From Macrosoma leucophasiata (Eukaryota > Arthropoda > Insecta > Lepidoptera > Hedylidae): a DNA stretch of 64,000 nucleotides. Under the pieces are notes generated by a model. The model had not been told where the DNA came from and ran no database searches. It was given only the letters and a program-made list of their open reading frames with translations. Numbering within the stretch: the first letter of the stretch is position 1; each line of letters starts with the position of its first letter. The stretch is from positions 717,001 through 781,000 of the forward strand of contig JAWQUS010000020.1 in the NCBI GenBank assembly GCA_036365455.1, given 5' to 3'. The translations under genes were made by a program, and so were the position numbers. This document shows, one piece after another, positions 47,101-56,100 of the stretch.

Positions 47101-50100
47101 TTGTAGTGCAGTTTGTGAAACTCGCTCTAAGATTTGAGTAATAAGTTCAAGAGCATATTTTTCTTTGTCATAGCACTAGTTGTTCGTAAATTTTTGAGCA
47201 TGCTATTTAATTCTTACACAAAAAAAAACTCTATAAAAAGGATAATGCAAAAAGTTGAAATAAAATACTTTTTATGTAACAACGGTGACATACAAGCATG
47301 CAGTTCACATAGATGTTAAGTGAGTCTGCAGCCTCTACACAAAAACCAGAGGTCAAAATTCAGATATGTTAAGACGTTTATTGTTATACCTCTGTGATAG
47401 TTATTACAGAACCGTACATAATCGTTTAACCCGAACACAATAATAAATAATAAATAAAATACGCTTACACTCACAGCTCTACATTAGGTATTAATAGAAA
47501 CTGAAACTGAAACCTGTGTCGTGGATGCCGTTGTACACATACAAGTCATACAACACATACACAAACACCCAGACCCGAAACAAAGCTTAAATGTAGGCCA
47601 TACAAATATTTGTCCCGGTGCGAGGATCGAACCCGCGACCCTTCGAATCAAACGGTGGTTTCACACCGCTGGACTAACCGGGTCGTCTTTGTGCTGAACA
47701 GTATCATTTGTCGGCAGATAGTTGTTAATCTTTGTAAAAAATTGCGTTTTTAAGGTGTAACAGACAATTTTTTTTAGGACTGACTTATGATTAATAAAGA
47801 ATAACAATATATAAATATTAGGTAGGCGGCATATATCGAGACGGCATTAGGCCACTTTATCAAGCAAACAGCGAGAGCAGAAGGAGCGTAACAGACAGTG
47901 TCTGCCTATCTGTCTCTTGAAACTTTCGCATTAATTAATCAGTATGTAATATGTCTGTTCTTCTGGTTGAACTATACACGTGCGAGTGGATGTCGGTGAC
48001 AATGCTATCGAGGTGTGTGTGGGATAATTAATGTATTGTTGCGAATATTTTTTTTTAACGATTGTTAAATAAACCGCCGTGGGAGTGCATTGTTAGGACA
48101 CAGTCTGTCGAAATTAGGCAGGAATTGACTGTGTCATTCGTGGAACGGGGGCTAGTGTTCGTTTTTTTATCTAATTTAAAACTAAGTAGGTATATTTAAG
48201 TCGAACTTGCTTTGATACTTTTAGATATATTATTATATTCCGATTCGTTACTAATATGCTTGATTATTTAACTAAAGGAGATGTTGCAAAAATGTATGGA
48301 CCTCCGGCCATGTATTGTACACAATATCATTAACTGGAAAAATCAATATAAAAACGTTTTTTACTGCATATTTTCACTTATTTGGCTTTGTTTGCAGTTA
48401 CAAAATATTATTTGCAGTTAGAATTGTAACTCAAACCAACAATGCGAATATGGCGGGCAATGTCACATTTTAATTTTTTAAATTGTTTTTTGATTAGATA
48501 GAACTTGGAGGAAAAAGTAATATTTTCTGAATACTATCGAAATCGATTTCATGTGTTAATACTAAGAACTTAAACTAATCGATTTCCAATTGAAAGAAGC
48601 GTCGGCTGTGTCGCCGCCATGTTGAATATGGTTGAAAATGATAAAATTGTTTGAATTAAATGTGGTAGTAACTCTAAAATATATACTTGAATAAATAAAT
48701 TGCATTTTTTTCGGATTTTTCTTAAATTTACCCATTTTTTGAGGATGTGTACGATCTAGAGCCGAGCTCGCAACATCTCCTTTGGCTGATTTTAGTTTTG
48801 AAATATTTGTTGCAGTCCAACGTTCTTTACAAATTGAATTCTATGGTGGTACCAATAGTCATAGTAGTCAGCTAATACGTAAGGTATGTTGTATTAAGAT
48901 TATTATTTATGTCAACCCTTTAAAAGTGGAAATGTCGTTAGTGTACGACAGAATGATGAACGAAAATAATATATACAGAACATAACAACATTGTTATATA
49001 AATAAAAAGTTTTACTCACATTCTATATGTTAAAATATTTATTTTATTTGCTACTTCAAATTACTAAATAACCATTATTTCTTGAACAAATGTACGGCCC
49101 CCTAATTGCCGGCACAGAGGCATAACACCTTAGGTCTCAGGTAACGCATCTGCATTTTGACCTTGGTCTTAGTGTAAGTGTCTATAGGCTGCAGTCATCA
49201 CTTAACATCATTGTGAACTGCATGCTTGTTTGCCACTTCCATTACATAAAAAAAACAAAAACGTGTAAAATATCCCAGTGCATTAAAATTCAGCACGATA
49301 TGCTGCATTATTTTTATTTGCATGCTAAATGAAAATAATATGCAGTTATTGGTGATGTCAAGAGAAATATACTAACCCCTTTATTCATAAACGTATTTTA
49401 GCTAAAGTGTTGCTAATCTCTGCTTTGTCCTTTTCTATCCTGCACATTTGACAATGCAACTGACAAAGACAAAGCATTCTATAGCTAAAACGTATCTAAT
49501 GTACGATTATGAATAAGGGGGTAAGTATGTATAAAAGCTTTATTTGTTTTTCGGTTGCACCAAAATATTCGTTTAAGTTATTGGCTATTGTAAAATGTTA
49601 CATCCTTATGCAACTTTAACAAATTTATTGAAGTTAGAGAAGATGTAAAATTTTATTTTTAACAAAATTAATTATTTTGGTTTAACCGAACATTGCATAA
49701 TTTATTTTCTAGTTCAAATTACAAAATCTACTTAGCTATTCAAATACTGAAGTGAAACGTCGTATAAAATGTACCAGGAGATCAGAGACGAACAGGATAT
49801 GAGACAACAGGGAGTAATGGGCAAGCAGAATAAACAGCCACTCTCATTCACTTGCAAATGAGGGTACAATTGTTTTAATTACGTACAAATTGAAGTCAGC
49901 CAAGTTGAAATTTACTTCTTGTTCATAAATTAAATACTAAAGGGCTGACATAATCTAGGTATTCGAATTTAGCATATTGAAGTGTTTTGGTAGTTTAATC
50001 GTTTTATTTCACCTGGGCGCCTATTTACAATAGGGATGTAGGTTAGTAGCTTTGTGGAGCTTAAATGTTGGATAATTAAAATTAAGTACAGTATAGAATG

Positions 50101-53100
50101 TTCTAGTTCTTGTCTATGGACTAGACAATAACTATCACAGAGACATAATGACTAAGGTCTCAAGGGTGGTAACGCGTCTGCATTTTGACCTCTGGTCTTT
50201 GTGTGGGTGTCTATAGGCTGCAGTCATCACTAAACATCAATGTGAACTGCATGCTTGTTTGCCATCTTCATTACATAAAAAACACAAAGAAGGATTAAGA
50301 AAAAGTTTGCTGAAAAAAAAAATCATAATCATTTAAATACATTATTTGTGGCTACAATGTGTATCATTTTCACTATCAGATTACATAATAATTTTGAAGG
50401 AATTACACACAAAAATTAAATAAAATTTGTAAAAATGATACTTACCCCTTTATTCATAAACGTGCATTAGATACGTTTTAGCTATAGAATGCTTTGTCTT
50501 TGTCAGTTGCATTGTCAAATGTGCAGGATAGAAAAAGACAAAGGAGTGATTAGCAACACTTTAGCTAAAATACGTTTATGAATGAGGGGGTTAGTGTACA
50601 GCACTAGCGTGTTCCGGTCAGGTGGTATGTAATTTCTGGTACAGAGGCATAATACCTTAGGCCTCAGGAGTGGCAACGCATCTATATTGAAATCTTTGGT
50701 TTCATGTAGATGTTTATAGGCTTCAATACTGTTTACTATCAACGAGAATTGTACGCCTGTTTGCCACTTCATGATACAAAAATAGACGCGTGTAGCAGCC
50801 GTTGCTCTCCTCAACCATTATAGTGAAATAAAAAATAAATTACCTGTTACAACATAACCATGTTACATTAATAAAATACGGAAAGTCGAAAAGTACTTAA
50901 TCACATAAAAGCATTACACAGCAGAGACTACATCAGCTCGTTTACCTCAACGCTATATTTGTACAAGATCCGATTCAGACTGTGTTCGCTTAAAACGACA
51001 AATTGAAAGCGAGAAAATTCAATCAATTAACCCCCGGAGACTCAACGCGGCGACGTCTTGGGACTTTTATACTTGACGATGTGAAGAGAAAATTAAACGA
51101 AGATTTTTTTATATTTGGATTTCTTTTTAGGGTTCCATACCTATTACTAAGCCTCCGCTGTTATACATGAGTCGCTATCACGGGTTATGTATCTTATAAA
51201 CCGTGATAGCTAGAAAGCTGAAATTTTAACAAATAATGAATTACTGTTGCCGCTATAACAACAAATACTAAAAAAAAATATTCATTTCAACTCAATATCA
51301 TTTTTTTATAGATTCCCTTCATGCGCCAATTCGATTCGAACTTGGCATTGCAACCACTGAACTTTAAATTGAAATGCATTAACTAACATGCCTTTATCTG
51401 TTTGGAAACTAACATCACACTGTTGCTTTTATCTGTATAGCAACTAACTTCAGACTGTTGCATTTATCTGTTCAGCAGCTAACTTCAGACTGTTGCTTTT
51501 ATCTGTTCAGCAGCTAACTTCAGACTGTTGCTTTTATCTGTTTAGCAACTAACTTCAGACTGTTGCTTTTATCTGTTTAGCAACTAATTTCAGACTGTTG
51601 CTTTTATCTGTTTAGCATGTAACATCAGACTGTTGCTTTTATCTGTTCAGCAACTAACTTCACACTGTCGTTTTGATCTGTCATTAAAAATTCACTCTCA
51701 TAATTATTTCCAATCACCACAAAAGGAGAAAAACTTCAAAAATATATGGTAGGTTTCGATATCAAATAGAATAACTAAATTGTGTGTTAACCCTCCCTAA
51801 AGGACAAACCCTTTCACGAATTATTAGGTAACATTTCACGCAATATGTATCCAACTCTTGCCCCACCTTCTATTCCACGGCTCTTCAGAACATGATTTGT
51901 CTCCGACGTTATCCATTGATAACATTTTATGTAAAATTTCAAGAATATTATTCTGTCTTTGTGCTATAAAAATAGCTTACAAAGCATATTATAACTTTTT
52001 TTTTATGTCATTAAATTGACAGACGGGCCATCTGATGGAAAGTGGTCACCGTCGCCTATGAACATTTGCATCACCAGGGGAGTTGCCAACGGGACGGTGC
52101 TGTTCATCCCGTGTTATTGCACTTATTACCGTTCTATCCGAATGGTTTGATTGCCACTGTTGGCTTAACTGAATGTTCTAGTGGGCGGTGGACCAACACG
52201 TCCCGACGCCTGAAAACCTATTCGTGGTTACCAAGTGATTTATTTCTTCTGGTATTCTTTCTACACGATAAAATAGGAAAAGTATGTATGTATCTTCACG
52301 CCAGGTCCCTAACGGGGTAGGCAGAGAGTGTAGAGCGCCAGATATTCCGGTCCTGACATACCTCTCGTGAGAATATATAAATATGAATATATAAAACGGC
52401 ATCATTGTTTCAACAAAAAGTAACATTTAAGCTTTCATGAAAAAATACAAGTTGAAAAGTTAATATCATGAACACGATTTTCGCTTATAGGAAGTAGGGC
52501 TGTGCATAAAATTTTCCTTAACAAAAATATATCGGCGGGCGCTGTGGCTGTCAAATAAGTTCGATATTAAATTTGTTGGAGAAAGTTCCGCGATAAATCA
52601 AGGGGTGCACCCGTCATCCCGTTCGTTGACATTACTTTTGGACTCAGTTCACGGGATTAAACCTGGTAATACATGGGTTTTGTAGGAGTTAACTTTTAAT
52701 GCTTATTGGTAGTAGTCAAAAATAGAAGTCGTAAAATCAACTTTAAATGTTTAAAGTTCTTTCTTTATGAGACGAAGGTAGCAAACAAGCATGCAGCGCA
52801 CATGTATGATAAGTGATGACTGCAGCCTATAGACATCTACAGAAAAACCTGAGGTCAAAATGCAGATGCATTGCCACCTCTGAGACACCTAAGTTGTTAT
52901 GTCTCTGTGATAGTTATTATGGGGCCATACACTACCATTTGGCGCCAGATAGGTTTGGTAATGTGGTGGTGCCTACGTCCTCGAGCTCCTACATTGGAAC
53001 TCTACCACCAGTAAAACTATGACGAATAACAATAGATACACATGTCACGTTAATTTACAAATTACAAAAATTAATAATCAAGAAATATACACTTATGTCT

Positions 53101-56100
53101 ATCAGTAGAAATGTCTCATTTCTTCTCTTACAAATAGATAACGAAGAGTTAGGGCGTAAGCACCACCGCATTATACCGCAAATAATAGAGTTCTTATTCT
53201 TATGTTCCGGTACGATGGTAATATATGGGCTAAGTACGTAACGAAACTGTCGGTTAAATTTCTAAATTTCCATCGTTTAAACCAGAGGTTCAAAACCAAT
53301 TTTTCTTGTAGACCCCTTTCAATTTTTTTTCTGGTTTCCGTGGACCCCCTCCTTGCTACATATATATCACATTCACATATTTCCAACGCCTACGTAGACC
53401 CCCATCGAGTCCCATGGACCCCAAGGGGTCTATATGGACCACTTTGGGAATCACTGGAGTAAACTGACATAACTGACGTCCAAATATTTTAATTTTGAGA
53501 TAAGGCTGACAGTTGTAAATTTTGAACATTGGCAAACTCCATAATAAATCAAATGTTACAAAGAAAAGCTGCAATGTTACTGTTAGATATCAGAATTCCT
53601 ACCTGTGAGGGTGATTTCTCTGAGGGTACATTCTTAGCATCCACATCCGCATACTCGATCCCCGGCGTTATCGACGGCGACACTGCGGAATAAGTTGATT
53701 GATTTATTGAAATTTCTCTCCAATAATACACATAAAATATAAATACAATGACGTTATAGTTCTATTTACTATTACTGGTGGTTGAGCTACAGTGACGCAG
53801 CTCGCGCTCGCAGGCACCACCGCATTAATAATATAGTTTGCCGCCGGCAGCGGGAACAGGGTCCAGGCTACCGGTGGTTAGGGACGCAGAGAGAGGAATC
53901 TTCTCACTATTCGCGCCGTGTCAAGGAGCACTGCCTTCTGCATCAGGCCCTTGACCCAGCCGTCCAACGTGAGCCTCTTAAGGTGTTGGTCGAGGCTCTT
54001 GGCAAATAATAATATATTCTTTATTGTACACCAACTTATGATAAGAGACAGAGAAATAAGAGACACAATATACAAGAGGCGGTCTTATCACTAAGCAGTG
54101 ATCTCTTCCAGACAACCTTTGGGTTTAGGAAACAGTGCAGATACTAAACAATGGGGGTGTACCCTGCTATATGAAACTTATAAATATAATGTTAAGTTAT
54201 AATAACAGTAGACAAGAAACTAGTGATCAGGTATCAGCTGGATAAAGAAAGGGACTGGGAAACATAGTAATCATAGGTTCTTTTTTTAAACACCTCTACA
54301 GACTTAGCTTGTCGGATATCCACCGGAAGGGAATTTCCAGAGTCGGATAGCCTCCACCGTGAATGAATTAGAATAAAAAGAGGAAGAGTGAGAAAGAGTC
54401 ATTAAAAGGAGATTGTCGGAAGAACGTAGGGACAAGGAAAGTGTAGAACAAAGAAAATGGAAACTTTCTTTTTACCTAATCTACTTGCCGCTAAATGTGA
54501 GTGTTCAGCACTATCGAGCTCCGGTCAGGTGGTAATGTACGGCACTGTAATTTCCGGCACAGAGGCATAACACCTTAGACCTCAGGTGTGGTAACGCATC
54601 TGTATTTTGACCTTGGTCTTCATGTGGATGTCTATAGGCTGCAGTCATCACTTAACATAAATGTGAACTGCATGCTTGTTTGCCACTTTTTGCCACTCCA
54701 GTACATAAAAATATATATTTATTGGAAATTCTTTCAAATATACACATAAAATATGAATACAATGATGTTACACATCTGTCATAGATATTGGAAAATTGGA
54801 AAAATAAATAACATCTATATAACACGCAACACGCGGTTGAGTTGCGTGACATAACACTAAAAATTGTATTCATCACTTTTTTACTGGTGGTCGAGTTCCA
54901 GTGCAGGAGCTCGTAGGCACCACCGCATTACCTTTTCTATCTGCAGCTAATTGATAGTGTTCAGCACTGTCGTGTTCCGGTAAGATGGTAATGTATGGCT
55001 GCGTAATAACTGTCACAGAGAAATAACAACTCTGGTTTTTATGTAGATGTCTATATAAATGTCTATAGGCTGCAGTCATCACTTAACACCAATGCGAGCT
55101 GCACGATTGTTTGATATCTTCTTCACATAAAAAAAATCACAAGAATCATAATGTGATCAAGCAAAATAATCTAATATATAATATTCAAATTAAATAAAAA
55201 TAATCTTCGAGAATCTTACCTGTAGGTAAAAGCGGCGCTCTCTTGTCCAAGTTTCCTTCCAAGAGTGTTCTCTTGTCAGTTCTCTCTTCTACCTTCTGTT
55301 TACTTTTTGCAGACTTGACGTCAGCTGCGTGGCATGCAGCCGCGAGAAGCAGTAGAGTTGTCTGAGATAGAATTGGTGTTTCATTAATATCTCTGGTGAT
55401 AGAGTTACAGAGTCAGAGTTCAAGGGCATAAATAATGAAAGAAAGGAAGAGTGTTTTATTGGTGCAGTTGTGAGACTAAAACTTGCTGAACAGGAAAAAA
55501 AATCAAGCTGACTGTATACATATTACATTTTTGTATACATATACAATGATATCACAAAGAACCTACATAATTAACATGTGATGACCTATCAATAACAGAT
55601 TGAATTTAAAATAAAATAACATAACTAGGTAAAAAAAAGAAACAATAAGAATAACAGTTTAGACATAAATAAAATTGACAAATGCATAATAAGCATATAA
55701 ACAGACAGATTTTACTGGTGGTAGAGCTCCAGTGACGGAGCTCGCGGGCGTAGGCACCACCGCATTACCTAATATACTTGCCGTTAAATGTTAGTGTTCA
55801 GCACTATCGTGTTTCGGTCAGGTGGTAATGTACGCCTCTGTAATTTCCGGCACAGAGGCATAACACCTAATGCCTCAGGAGTGGCAGCGCATTTGCATTT
55901 TGACCTCTGGTCATTGTGTGGGTGTCTATAGGCTGCAGTCATCACTTAACATCAATGTGAACTGCACGCTTGTTTGCCACTTTTATTACATTAAAAAAAA
56001 AGTATCCCACGGCTGTACTATAATCTATTTGAGATTACAGTTCAGCATAAGTCAGGCCGGCGCCCGACCCTAGTTTTCAACTGGAAGCTATTTGGTGACA

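Noticed and set aside
51388..51690. Regular repeats as a CRISPR-like array
   Set aside because: The 35-bp units are contiguous with no spacers, and the sequence is eukaryotic. It is a minisatellite.
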